Below are positions 43,624 to 55,657 of a DNA stretch of 64,000 bases, one piece after another. Both the position numbers and the translations under genes were made by a program. The first letter of the stretch is position 1, and each line of letters begins with the position of its first letter. Below the pieces are notes generated by a model. It was not told the origin of the DNA. It saw only the letters and a program-made list of their open reading frames with translations, and did not search any database. This DNA is from Lodderomyces elongisporus (taxonomy: Eukaryota > Ascomycota > Pichiomycetes > Serinales > Debaryomycetaceae). The DNA lies in the NCBI RefSeq assembly GCF_030384665.1, contig NC_083674.1, positions 1,426,001 through 1,490,000 of the forward strand. The letters run 5' to 3'.

Positions 43624-45384
43624 CTATGCAGTAATTGTTGCATAAGTGCCCGAGATTGCAAAGACCAACGCCATTATTACACAAGCTTGGGTGATTGTTC
43701 TCTGCCAGCTGGAAATCTCTAAACTGTTTAACTCCAAGTAGAATAATAATGGAAGGGCAAGGCATACAGTATAGCAGATTGCGCTTCCAAGAAAGGAGAC
43801 AACTTTACCAAAAGAGCTTAGCATCAACGCCAATACGAGGAGCACACTGCAAAAAGCCAACCTGGTTATGACTCTCAATATCGTATTCAACTTGAAAAAA
43901 GAATTAGTTTTTTGTCTCAATCCGCGATTCAGATGTGGTGGGTATGATGGATTCGGAGAAGATGACAACGAAGGGGACGAAGGAGGAGGAGGTATCGGTT
44001 GTGGCATTGATGGCGTCAATCCCAAAATTTTTTCATACGACGTAATGATTGGTCTCGTCACCAAAGGCAATTTAGAAATGGGCAATATACCCATTAACAA
44101 ACACAACGCTTTGTTGATCCATTCAGGATAATTTGGATTTTGCATTATACTCTTGATAACAGAATCATCAACTAAGGATCCGTACATCAAATACCCAGTG
44201 ATACCTATAGCAAAATCCAATACAAAAGTAACGGAAAAAGAAATATTGCTCGTTTTGCTAAACTTTGTAGGATGTCTCATGTCACGATATAGTTCGGGAA
44301 ATACAGGATGACCACCCCATGGTGCCATAAAAATACCCAAGCTGAATAGTAATGAGGGGAAGTTTTGTGGCCACAAGTTTGTTGGTGCAAACTGTAAAAG
44401 CGAACCGGGCGATTCATCAAGGACAAACCCACAGGCAATGATGATACCAATTATACCAATGGTGCACAAAATGCCAAATAAGCTAAATATTGATAGAATA
44501 CTCAATGGAAGTAAGCTTGTGAAAAACACTATTGTAATGATGATTAATTTGAGTAATTGTTTATGAGGCCAAATAATGGCAAAGCAGTCGCTAAATAGAA
44601 TAATCATCGAGAGTGAAGCGCCTAGCAAGTCCAATATAAAGAATGAGGTGACAAAGATGGCAAATGCTTTCCCACCATAAGCAAAAGATATGTCGCCGTA
44701 AGTCATCAAGTTTGGGTGGGCACGCAAAATTCGGCCAAGATATTTTGCAGTCAAGTTGGTGCTCAATGCCGATCCTACTAACAACACACATCCACATATC
44801 CATCCACTTAGATGAAAACCAAAAGGGATCGACAAGTTCCCTATCCCCACTAGCGTGTTTACTGAGTTAAATATAGTTTGCGGTGCTGTTGAATTGCCCG
44901 CCTTAAGATTTAATGAAGCAAAGCTACTCAGATTCGAAAGTGTGGGTAGCAATGGTGTGGTATCGTTCATTAACTCATTGGATTCAAAAGGCCCTGGAAG
45001 TTGATTTTTAACAGGCGATTGCTGTCGGTATCGATGTATGTCTTCATGTTCTCGTGATTGAATTAGGTCATAATCTTGCATTGCTGGTGAAGTCCCATCT
45101 ATCTGCATTTCCTCGTCTATAACTGTTTCTTCTGAGATTGATGGACGTCCTCTTCCTTCATTGCTAATTAGACTCGCATACGTGGGTCGCCGTTCTGTTT
45201 GAGATTGGTTAGCTCCTTCATTATTATCACTATCGTCTGACTCCAATAAGGACGACCCGGTGTAGTGCTGAGCCCGAGAGTATGAGGAAGCAAAGTTGCT
45301 AAGGGAGTTGGCACCGCCATACTCCATAAACGACCGTCGTCTCTCTTTGGGGACTTTAACGCTATTTGACGGCGGTTCGGGCAT
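43624..45384 (-). CDS. AVT1: Vacuolar neutral amino-acid transporter Avt1
   Basis: 586 aa (S. cerevisiae Avt1 about 602). The first ~160 residues are a cytosolic Ser/acidic tail with RRRSFMEYGG and NDTTPLLPTL. About ten or eleven membrane segments follow, opening with PQTIFNSVNTLVGIGNLSIPFGF, the amino-acid/auxin permease signature. Further conserved pieces are LTAKYLGRILRAHPNLMTYGDI, DLLGASLSMIILFSD, ESPGSLLQF and APWGGHPVFPELYRDMRHPTKF. Avt1 takes up neutral amino acids into the vacuole in exchange for protons. A Pro/Ser-rich loop (~457-485) lies late in the chain. It converges on the RNA-binding protein gene with a 264-bp gap that contains a GA/GT microsatellite. Confidence 0.92.
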   Translation of the reverse strand: MPEPPSNSVKVPKERRRSFMEYGGANSLSNFASSYSRAQHYTGSSLLESDDSDNNEGANQSQTERRPTYASLISNEGRGRPSISEETVIDEEMQIDGTSPAMQDYDLIQSREHEDIHRYRQQSPVKNQLPGPFESNELMNDTTPLLPTLSNLSSFASLNLKAGNSTAPQTIFNSVNTLVGIGNLSIPFGFHLSGWICGCVLLVGSALSTNLTAKYLGRILRAHPNLMTYGDISFAYGGKAFAIFVTSFFILDLLGASLSMIILFSDCFAIIWPHKQLLKLIIITIVFFTSLLPLSILSIFSLFGILCTIGIIGIIIACGFVLDESPGSLLQFAPTNLWPQNFPSLLFSLGIFMAPWGGHPVFPELYRDMRHPTKFSKTSNISFSVTFVLDFAIGITGYLMYGSLVDDSVIKSIMQNPNYPEWINKALCLLMGILPISKLPLVTRPIITSYEKILGLTPSMPQPIPPPPSSPSLSSSPNPSYPPHLNRGLRQKTNSFFKLNTILRVITRLAFCSVLLVLALMLSSFGKVVSFLGSAICYTVCLALPLLFYLELNSLEISSWQRTITQACVIMALVFAISGTYATITA

Positions 45385-46391
45385 AACTGGAAATTGTGAG
45401 TCTCAATAGGGCTTCAAATCAAAAAAAAAAAAAAAAATCAGAAGATGATATTAATTTCGAAATTGAAATTTGAGTGGATGAAAAAATTGTTGTAATTTTC
45501 AAATACTAGGTGAAGGATTTGCGTATGTAGGCAATCTATGGGATGGTCAAAGTATCAAAAAAAAATCGATACTGAGAAGATTGATGTATAAAATCAACAA
45601 CTTGTCAAAGATATAAACAGAAAGAAAAGAGCAACAGAAAACTAAAAGAGAAACAAAAAGCACTTCAAAGAGCTTATAATGTGTTGGTTTTTTTTTGGAG
45701 AAAAATTTCACAATTTGAAATATTTTTATTATCGAGGTTTGGTTTGGTAATCGTGCGATACCGCGCTAATTTTAATCGCAAGCTTCTTTAGCGGAATAAT
45801 CGAAACACGCGAGATAAGAGTCTTCATTTTTTTTTTTTTTCCATTTTTTCACTTTATTTTTCTTCAAAGTCCGCCTTCACTTCCATTTCAAATTCCAAAC
45901 ATTATTGTCTCGTGTTTATTTAGTTGTTTTGCTTGTCCTTTAATCAATCTATCTTTTGATACTTTATTATCAATGTAGTTTTCACCAGCTTTTTATTGTC
46001 GTTGACAGATACGCAGGATATATTCGAACTTTTCATTGATGGAAAACCTCCAGCTTACATTTGCTTAAGTGAAACAAAAAAAATAATAATCATAATAATA
46101 ATAATGATAATAATCAAGAATAAGATATAAAGAGCCACCAGTTAAAATGTAAGATGCAGAATGTAGCTGCAAACTGCACGGTATTCTGATTGACTAAGCA
46201 TTGGGTTGCAACGCTTTTAAAGAACGCTGTTTTGAACCTGCGAGATTCGCGAGCTGAAATAGTATACTATTATACATTATCCAACTCGCTCTTGCTTATC
46301 TTACACATCCCAATTCAAATTATTTTACTATTATTTTTTTCAAACGGTTAGGCTCCCCGACTTTGCAAAATTGTAGGTGTAATTGTAGTTG

Positions 46392-46475
46392 TAGCTGGAG
46401 CTGGAGCTGTAACCGGAGCTGGAGCTGTAGCCGGAGCTAGAGCTGGAGCTGGGGCTGTATCTGTAACCGGAGCTA
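46392..46475 (+). repeat. GGAGCT/GTAGCC-type hexamer array
   Basis: Tandem 6-bp units such as GGAGCT, with variants, read as Ser-Ser-Gly-Tyr on the minus strand. That gives a 78-aa ORF which I regard as repeat-driven. Confidence 0.75.
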
Positions 46476-46687
46476 CGAGATAGTTCGCGATAAGACGAGA
46501 AAAAGCTGAAGACCAAAAGAGCCCATGAAAAATAATGGAAAAAGAGAAAGAGAGAGAGAAAGAGAAAATTCAACAATCAAAAGAAAATTGGATTGTTGTT
46601 GATATTCAAAGATGGAACTGGTAATGTCAAACTATCAAGATGCAATAAAATGGATTTGCTAACAACTTCAGACTAACTTCAGAGTAA

Positions 46688-46726
46688 CAGTTGCTAAAAC
46701 AACACCATTTTTCGTTTGTGATTACA

Positions 46727-46762
<36 letters not shown>

Positions 46763-46930
46763 AAGCAACAGCAGAACTCTTTGTTGACCAACATATATCC
46801 AGACATTGTCTACGTTGACTTTAGACCAGATACTCACCGCGACTATGAAATATTCATTCAAACATAAAAGAGTATCTCAAAGAGCTTCCAGATGAGATTT
46901 ACAATCTCAAAAGTGTCGTTGTTATTGCCT
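46688..46930 (+). pseudogene. Possible gene relic with one frameshift
   Basis: The frame from 46688 has no ATG. It runs through polyQ and then reads like protein (SLLTNIYPDIVYVDF, PDTHRDYEIFIQ) up to a TAA at 46865-46867. The adjacent frame continues in the same style (KEYLKELPDEIYNLKSVVVIA) up to a poly-T run. A one-base loss near 46860 would explain the break. The product is not recognised. It may be a decayed gene or chance. Confidence 0.3.
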
Positions 46931-47846
46931 TTTTTTTTTTTTCGAAAGTGATGTTGGTGGTGGTAGGGTTAACTGTTACGACATTTTTTATTGTTATAAA
47001 TTTTTTCACTAGTTTATTCAAACATTGGGAAGTCACAAGCAAGTTGAGCATACTTTCGTTAGTTTATTTCCTTCAACATCAATTTATCAATAGTTATAAA
47101 CTTACGAAATAATTACAGCGAAAAAGCTAAAGCCAAAAGCCAAAAGTCAAAAAAAAAACTATATTGAAAGGGAATCTTGTTTTTTAATGCAAGTCGAAGC
47201 AGAGAAATGTCTGCTTGATCATGCTGAATCATGCCCTACCACCATGATCTACTACGTGCAGGTTTCTTGTCTATCATATTTTCTTCTTTTCCATTTACAA
47301 AAAATTATAGTTGAGGTTTACCTGTCTATCAAGTCATGCATTCATGGAAGTACTTCTAGAATATACAGCTTGGAGAACCCCTAACTATGTCAGATAGCTT
47401 GGAGTTCAAACGCAGGGTCAACTTGGTGCAAACCAATGAAAAACACACCTAAAACTATTTAATAATAATAATAATAATAATACTAATACTAATAATACTA
47501 AAAATAATAAAAGCATTATCGGTGGCGAAAGAATTATTAGTGAAGAAAAAGCAAAAAAAAAAAAAAAAAATTTAAACTGAGCAAAAAGTTTGTTTACAAG
47601 AAGTCAAAACAACGTGGATGTTTTCAAATTTCATTTCAAATTTTAGCAGGTATAGGTTCTAAAGAAAATCCAGGAAATAGTACAACAAGTGTGAAAAGAA
47701 AAGAAGAAATAATAAATGATGAAGCATATTCACGCCTAAAAGGCAATTCATTGTTTTTTTTTTACTGCTAATATGAAAAGAGATTTACCTGTCAAGTTGC
47801 CATACAATTAAAAAAACAACAAACCAAACGAAAACTCAAACATAAA

Positions 47847-48218
47847 TTAGACATAATCTTGCTCAAAGTAACTGCAAGCAAGGTCCAGTTTATCCTTTTT
47901 CTGACTACCGAAAATCATGTTAACTTGATGTAAGTTAATCACATATGATTGTTTTGAAAGAACAGAATTGACATATTCCTGGAGGGGTAAGTAAATGAAG
48001 TATTCTATGGGAATGGCAAGCAAATGGATAATTGGGATAAGAAGCAGTTCACGATTTTTTTTTTTCAGTATAGGTGAGACGATTTTCAACCCAAACAAAT
48101 AAATAAGCAAAAAACAAAAAACAAAAATCGTGCCACTCTTTAAGCTTTGTCTCCAGAAAAAAGCAACGCCAGCAACAAAAACAACTACAACAACAACAAT
48201 AACAACAATTAATCTCAA
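47847..48218 (-). pseudogene. Possible exon or gene relic, hydrophobic, no ATG start
   Basis: A stop-free frame without a usable ATG. Its first ~30 codons read a GTT repeat and are not informative. From ~48060 to the TAA at 47847 it looks like genuine protein (LLLIPIIHLLAIPIEYFIYL, QSYVINLHQVNMIFGSQ, ACSYFEQDYV), with one likely membrane helix. No family is recognised. Confidence 0.3.
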
Positions 48219-49349
48219 TGACGGAAAGGGACCAATAACTCCCCCCGCCCCCCCCCAATTCTTCTCTACTTCTTGTTTTTTTATTTATTTTTTGCCGAAA
48301 CACAAAAAACCTGTTTACATCTTGCAAACTAAACTGAAGATTTCTTGTTGGAAATATAATAATTATGTTTGCTTTCCAACTTTCAGGCGTGTTTTGGCCT
48401 CTAGCAATGGGCTTTTACTTTCCTCGTTGGTTTTTAATTATTTTTCATTATTTATTTTTCAATTTTTTTTTTGTTTTTTGTTATTTTATTTTATTTTACA
48501 TTCACAAACTTGGTATCTCAAGGTACTAGTTGTGTAATTTAATGAGACAAGATTCAAAGATAGAGAAGAAAGCAGAATAGGGCAGAGAACAATATGGCAC
48601 ATCAAAAACGATGCTGTAAAAGAGCAGACAGTCAATGGAATTGGAAGAGAAACACCTTTTTTTTTTCGAGTATTCACTGAAAGAGCGATATGAATTGTAT
48701 AAATGATTAATTTGAGACAAAAGAAAAAATAAATTCTTTCACTACATTTTTCAAGAGGAAAAGGGTAGAAATAATATCATCTTTGGCCTGTTTGTTTTTG
48801 TTTGTTTTCGTTTGTTTGTTTTTGTTTGTTTGTTTGTTTGTTTGTTTGTGGTTAGCTAATCTTTATTTTCTTCTTCTTTCTTTTCTTTTCTTCCTTCCCT
48901 TCCTTTATAATCATTATTTTCTATTTTTGAGTTCGTTTCGTTTGGTTCAGGTATTTGGTTCATGCTCCCTTCCTCCTCCTCCAAACCACCCCCCCTTCTT
49001 TCCCATAGAAAAATACCTCCTATGGCGCACGCAGATTTATTATTATTTCCTAAGATTTCAACTTTACCAAAACGAAAAAAAAAATATTTTTTTATTTATT
49101 TTTTGTCTATCATTCTTATTTGTTTTTTTTTGAAGGTTAAACACTGGGCTTTTAGCTCTGCAATCAATTAGATGACTCCTCAGGTCTAATAATTTACCAA
49201 TTAATATGTCATTGAGAAAGAGGCAAAATTCTTTCATAGGTGTATAAGGATGGTTTTATTACGCTAAGTCAATTGAAAAAGCAAAAGTAGCAAACTATTA
49301 GGTATAATTCTGATAAAATAGAGGCAACGAAGGAGAGAACGGGAAAAGA

Positions 49350-49475
49350 ACTTATTATTATTATTATTATGATGATTGTTCTAATGATTATTATTATTAT
49401 ATTATGCTTACTATAATTATGATTATTATTATGATTATTATTATTATTATCATCATCATCATCATCATCATTAAT
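49350..49475 (+). repeat. ATT/ATG/ATC trinucleotide-rich tract
   Basis: Clustered runs of ATT with ATG and ATC interruptions, about 125 bp in all. Noncoding. Confidence 0.7.
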
Positions 49476-49619
49476 ATCGTGGACAGCTTTTTTTATAACG
49501 TTGGGAAACTAGCCTATATAAACATACTACCCTTTCCTTCACAAATATTCTCCTTTGGTCAAGATAATTCTTGAGTAATCATATCAATATTAGACAAGAA
49601 AAGATACAATTTGCTTTTT

Positions 49620-49804
49620 TTTTCTTTTCTTTTCTTTAATTTTTTGATACTGCTCCCATAAACAAAGACCGAGAAAGGTTGAGCATACTTTAGCACGGTT
49701 TGATCTAGTAAGGTTAATTTTAATCCAGCTGAAATATATTTTGCACCAAATCGAAAAAATCTCAATTGTTGAATACCAGGATTTCTGTCTTTCAAGGAAA
49801 GCAT
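49620..49804 (-). pseudogene. Possible exon or gene relic starting MLSLKDRNPGIQQL
   Basis: From ATG at 49804 about 50 codons read like a folded protein (DRNPGIQQLRFFRFGAKYI, LTLLDQTVLKYAQPF) before passing into Lys-rich low complexity read from a T-rich tract. It could be a first exon, a fragment of a decayed gene, or chance. It lies 1.4 kb upstream of the 48.2-kb patch on the same strand. Confidence 0.3.
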
Positions 49805-50339
49805 ACCTACTGGTTCATTTTTTTTTCCTTCCCCTCCTCATATTCAGAGATATTTATTTACTCCTTGTTTTCAACATAAAAATACCTTGCACCAGTTATA
49901 AGCTTAAAGAGTAGAAGTGCTCAACTTTACTCTTTCCCATCCAAGATTTCAAACTTCCTAATTTTCACTTTTTATTTTTATTTTTATTTTCATTTTCATT
50001 TTCGTTTTCATTTTCATTTTCATTTTTTTATTCATTTTTTATTTTCGATTTTTATTTTTTTCATTTGTTAATAAACCATTGTTCAACTATCAATCATTTA
50101 TCTTTCCATTGCGATATCATCCAGATTTTCCTTCAGTAGGCAGTTGCAAATTCCTCAAAATTCCACTTAATTGTTTTTTCCTAACTTACCCCATTTCCTT
50201 CTATAAGATACACAGTGTCTTGATACTTTTCGATACCCCAAGATTTGAAATAAAGATATACCAAGAGAACTATTTGACTTGTTTTATTTAAACTATTTTT
50301 TGTTGTGAAAATAATCTACATACTAATCTTTGATTATAG

Positions 50340-50988
50340 ATGAACGAAGTTATGACTACACCGACAAATGCAAATTTCTACAGCCAAGAGCTTCCTGGTG
50401 CAACGAATGGAGATGCAAACACAGCCAGCAGACAGCAAAACCAGCTTCAAACTTTGAACAAACAGCACTTGACCGAACATCTGCAACTGGGTGTCTCTAA
50501 CCCCACTCCGGCACAATCTTCTGATGTCATTACTCAACTGTTGAAATCAAACGGTAACCAAATACAATCAGGTGCAGGCATTGGTGTTGGTATTGGTGCA
50601 GGGGTTGGTGCGGGTGTTCACGGTGTTCACGGTGTTGGTGGTGTTGGTGGTGTTGGCGGTGGTGGTGCTGAGGCTCCGTTGTCTTACCAACAATATGCGG
50701 TATCTAATCAACAACAGATGAATTTGCGACCAACCAAGAATTATCTTCTTGACTATTCAAATTACTATACCTTGCAAAATGGTTATCCTTCTAATATCAA
50801 CTCTGAATTTGCAAATCCAACCTCAAATAATGTAAATAACGGTAATGGTGGTACCGTTGCAGACTATTCCAGCTCAAATGCTACTGTAATTAGCCCTTCG
50901 TTCCTGATACCAACAAGCATCCTGGCCGAAGCTCAAACATTACGGGCCAAACAAATGCAGCATCAACAACAACAACAACAGCAGCTGC

Positions 50989-51032
<44 letters not shown>

Positions 51033-52646
51033 ACTCAGTCTCAATACTCGCCAAATAATTACCCTCCACCCAATTTGTTTTCTTCCGGTCAACATCACCA
51101 AGAATACTTTTCAAGCCATGCAAATAACTATGTCTCACAACATCAACAACAAAGCTTACAGCAACCACCACCTCCATCTTTACCACCTCAGCAACAATCA
51201 CAGCAACGGTATCAGTCGAAATTTGCAACAAACCAATCAGTATTACCGCCAACCCCACAAGCACAAACAATGGTACATCCAATAAAATCTCATCTCGAAC
51301 TTGTTGATGTAGCATCTCATGAACAATCACAACAGTCACAACAATCACAACAGTCACAACAGTCACAACAGCCACAACAATCACCACAATCACAACAGGC
51401 TCAGCAGGCACAACAACTACAACAAGCACAGCAACAAATGCTAGTGCAAGCATTTGGAAGTCCTAGTGCCATGTTATACTCGCACTCATCCATTCCACTG
51501 TACCAATTGTCATATTCTTCTGCCATTCCGCCCAACCCTCCCAATCCTCCAACAATGTCTATGCCAAACTTTTCGGCTCAAATACGAAACCAACATCTGC
51601 AGTTTTTAAAACAACAAAAACAGGCACAACAGCTTGCTATGCCCTATGGAGACCAACTGATTTCGTCACCGCTGACAAAGAGAGCAAAGCATCTGTCGAC
51701 GTTTTCTAATAGAGACCAACAATCACGTGCAACTTCAATCAGCAGTAATATACCACAAATCGATTATCCCGAGAATGTTATTCGTCCTAAAGTTGCAACT
51801 ACACGATGGGATGACGAAAATACTAATTGCTACCAAGTACGTGCCAGAAATATACTCGTATCTCGTCGTGAAGATACAAATTACATCAACTGTACCAAAC
51901 TACTCAATGTTGTTGGAATGACGAGAGGTAAGAGAGATGGTATTTTAAAAACGGAAAAGGTAAAGCAAGTAGTCAAGGTTGGCTCTATGAATTTAAAGGG
52001 AGTATGGATTCCATTTGATAGAGCATATGAAATTGCTAGGAATGAAGGTGTTGATAGCATTTTGTATCCTTTGTTTGTCAAGAATATTAAGGAATATTTT
52101 TTAACAAAAGGTCACAAGCTTAAAAGCGAAGACGATTTAAGCGAAGAGCAAGTTCTCAAGCAAAATAGTGAAGAAGCAAATAATTATAAAATACTTGAGG
52201 ATGCTGATTCCAGCTCTTTTGGAAAAAATAGTGGAGAAGATGAGGGTGGAAGAGTAGAAGAAGGAGAAGAAGATGCGGAAGTGGAAGATAAGGGAGAAAC
52301 AGATGAAGAAGAAGATGATGATGAAGAACAACAACAACAACAACAACAACAACAGCAACAGCAACGGCAACAACAAGAAGAGAATGATGAAGATGAAGGA
52401 GAAGAGTGCACATCAAATGGGTACCCCACTTCGTTGAGTTCACTGGAGCCCAAGTATAGTACTGCGGATTATTTCGATCGGACATTGCATTCATCTGCTT
52501 TGAATGCTTCGAGTGGCAACAACAATGGCCACAATAATGGTCATGGTGGTGATGTTGGGGGCCAAAACGGTAATGTTGCAAAAGAAGGTTTAATTTATGG
52601 TGAAGCACTGCATGATACGCTGTTGCGGGTGCCCAAAACGCTTTGA
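50340..52646 (+). CDS. EFH1: APSES transcription factor, EFH1-type paralogue of Efg1
   Basis: 768 aa. The APSES DNA-binding domain spans ~480-590 ([65 protein letters not shown]). Efg1 and StuA proteins have a T-x-WEDE opening and an INGTKLLN motif. Here these read TTRWDDEN and INCTKLLN, so I assign it to the divergent paralogue Efh1, with some uncertainty. The N-terminus has a Gly/Val-rich repeat (~80-108), polyQ (~208-231) and a Q-Q-S repeat (~328-354). After the domain come an acidic block and a second polyQ (~639-680). Efg1-family proteins control filamentation and metabolism in Candida. No intron is seen inside the CDS. A splice-acceptor-like TACTAAT...TAG directly abuts the ATG. Confidence 0.85.
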
Positions 52647-53694
52647 CGTGATTGTGCATAAATTTGCTGTTGTTTTTCGTCTTTTTTTATTATTATTTCT
52701 TCTTCTAATATTTATATTTTGTATTTTAATGCAGATGTTTTATTAAAAAAATGATATTGAAATAGTAGAAGAAGATTCATTGTATATATATATATATATA
52801 TATAGTAGAACGGGGTACTGCAAGTCTAGTAAACAAAATTGCTATATTTATGCAATTCTTCTTTAATGCAAGCAATTGTGTCAAACTCGGTTTTTTTTGT
52901 ACAAAAAAGATGCTGCATAACTCCTGTTTTTGTTCAATTGTTCGAGAAAAGAAATACATATAAATATATATACATTAACAACCTTTGAAAATATCTTTTG
53001 GCAAATCTGATGTAATGCTGGTTCTTTTTTTGTAAAATTTCAATAAATGGAAGTTGTGCAATGAGCTAGTAAAACTTTGTGTAATAAATATTCATAATTG
53101 TTACTAGCTTCTGCTTTAGCTATTCTGTTTAACGTATCATCAACATCATTGACGGCAAGTTTTATGTATAGTCCAATATATATTCTGTTCAGTGTTTGAG
53201 AACTTTTGATATATTACAATGTTGGGTATTTGGTTGCAAAAACAAAGAACAAAGAAAAGACAAGAAGAACAAAGAGAATTTCAAGCTTTGGCTGCAAGAA
53301 CAATTTCTGCATGTAGTCACGTGAATGGAAACTTTGTGGGAATTTCAAATTATGATTTGCCCTACAAGTAGAGTATTCAAAAAAATTGTATTTTGTTTCT
53401 TTTATTTTCCACCCACCCTCACCCTTCTCTCTCAAGTTTGTAACTAAATTAAAGTATGATTATTGTTGATGTCAGGTAAAAAAGGAACAGTAGAAGGTGC
53501 TAACAATAGTCTATGTGTATGTGTGTGATGTGATGGGAAGAAAGACGAGAGTTGGAGTTGAAGGTTGATTAGTGGAAGTAGATGATTTACCAAGAGTATT
53601 GTTTTTCATTTCATCACAATGTTTTTTTTTTTTCACGATAACACTTCTACACACTTGTGAAAGAAGATTGGAGTATATTTTACTGAGTTAGTCA

Positions 53695-53731
<37 letters not shown>

Positions 53732-55657
53732 TAGAAACACACAGACACACACCCTTACCCAGAGGCATATCAGTTCATTGATTGGTTGAATAACTTTACA
53801 GAGTCACAATTGCTTTTCTTTCTTTCCTTATTTATTTATTTATTTATTTCTGCTATTGCAACTCTTGTATTTCTGCTTGTAAAGAGTAAATTTTCACATC
53901 TTATATTATTTTGCATTCGCAAAGTGTGGATCTATTGCTTTTTTTTTTTTTCTTCCTCTTCTTAATCTTCTTCTTCAAAGTAAAATGGAAATAAACCAGA
54001 GCAAAGTCAAGGTGTAAAAAATGGGAAGAGGAGAAAAGGAGTATCTAAAGGTATGTTAGTAGACAATGTGCGGCTGTAATGAGTGCTCTTCTACACTTGC
54101 CTCTAAACGGCTTCGATGTTGTATTCCTCACAATTGTAAATAGCTCTAAAGCCGTCTATCTCCGTGTATTCTAAATTTTCATTTTCCGTTTCCCTTTTCC
54201 TTGTCCGTTATATCCGTCACATACCCGTTATACTTGTACGTCCGTATCCGACCCGATTTCTCGGTTATCCACAACTCATGTTTTTTTTTTGTTTTTTAAT
54301 TAAAATTTCTATCCCTTTTACGAATGTTGTGGTTTCTGGCTTATACGGTACTCTTTAGCCAAGTTGGTTCATAACGATGTACTTTCCTTAGTTTTATCTT
54401 TTCGTCATTGGGACAGAATAAAGATGAAGTTGATCATCGCTGATGAGTATAGTACATATGGTGGCTTAGTCACCCACAAGAATAGATTTTGTTAGATTTG
54501 AGTTGACAGAGGAAAAAAAAAAAAAGTTTATACTTTAAAGCGAAGCGCCATATCGGATAAATTTAATACATGAAAAAAAGCGGATATATTTGTACATATA
54601 TATTTGTACATATACAACTGTTCACCAAAATCAAAGAGTTCATTCCCGAACTTAAACGCTTACGTAAACATTCTATTTTTAGTGCAAAAACTCTGAATTC
54701 TTTTTATTATTTTAAATTATTTTTATTATTTTTATCCAATTGGAGGAGGAGGAAGAGGAAGGGGGGGGGGGGAAGGCTGTGGGCGAAACCAGGGCTTTTT
54801 TACAGATTGTTGATCGAGATCCCTGTCAATTACTTTTAAGAAATAACCACCACTTGATGTATATATATTTATATTAAACATGCTAGTGGACACGAGAAAA
54901 CAGGTATGAATGATGATAAATGTTATCGAGCAAGTTTACTATGTCAGTAGTGGCATGAAATCTTCCTCTTCTTCTTCTCCTACAATTTACTTGTCTCACA
55001 CCATGGCTCTGTGTAACTGAGTACGAGGAATGCGTGCACGGGAAGAGAAGTTACAAAAAAAGAAAAAAAGAAATTTAAATAAAAAATAAAAAAAATAAAA
55101 ACGCAACCAATTGTAAGCGGTGTCGTCATTTGATATTTCGTATTTGATGTCTTCTGCAAAACTTTACACATTTTTTGTTTTTGTCTTCAACTTTTCTTCT
55201 TTGTCTTTGCTTTTGGGGGTTAATTTTTTTTTTGGGAATTGAGACGGAGCGGATTTTATCTTTACTTTCTTCTTTACTTCTTATTTTCTTATTAGTTTTC
55301 AAACCCATCAATTAATCAACCTAGAATCCTATTCGATCTAAGCCATCATCAGTCACAAGTTTCCAACTGCTACAAGCTAAACTACTTGTATCATTTATTC
55401 AATTACAAATCGATATTTAAAACACTTGGAAAGACTCATCACACCTTTGAATTTTTTACTTTCAATTTGGTTCTTGTTTTCGTTTTTATATTCTTTGTCG
55501 TTGTTTCGTTCTAATCATTTGGGACTTTGCTTCTCCTTTTTGATTATCCTTTTGAACTGCTTTTTTTTTTTGTTTGGTATCAACTTTGTCAAGTTTACCT
55601 GATCTATCGTTCTACTTTGTGTGTGCTTAGTGACTTTTGTTTGTTCTTTTTTTAATA
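52647..55657. other. 3.0-kb spacer between EFH1-like gene and the RTA array
   Basis: No supported gene. It contains TA runs at ~52783-52803, a CACGTG at 53318-53323, a CA run at ~53697-53730, a G run at ~54762-54772 and T-rich sequence up to the first RTA ATG, suggesting a long T-rich leader. Confidence 0.5.
53697..53730 (+). repeat. (CA)n microsatellite
   Basis: About 16 CA units, noncoding. Confidence 0.85.

Larger units (their letters stand above)
45385..50339. other. 5.0-kb spacer between AVT1 and the EFH1-like gene
   Basis: This is the longest gene-free stretch in the window. It carries repeats (GGAGCT hexamers ~46392-46475, CAA run ~46732-46765, AAT run ~47461-47482, TTTG run ~48790-48848, ATT/ATC runs ~49350-49475, ATTTTC units ~49972-50030). 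Three short patches of protein-like sequence (46688-46930 on +; 47847-48060 and 49620-49804 on -) have no complete gene around them. The rest is presumably regulatory sequence for the EFH1-like gene, whose EFG1 relatives are known for very long upstream regions. Confidence 0.5.

Noticed and set aside
46340..46576. 78-aa Ser/Tyr/Gly-rich ORF on the minus strand
   Set aside because: It is mostly the translation of a GGAGCT hexamer array and has no other protein-like features.
50890..51453. 187-aa Val-rich ORF antisense to EFH1
   Set aside because: It is the reverse reading of CAA/CAG polyQ codons (GTT/TTG runs), a shadow of the real gene.
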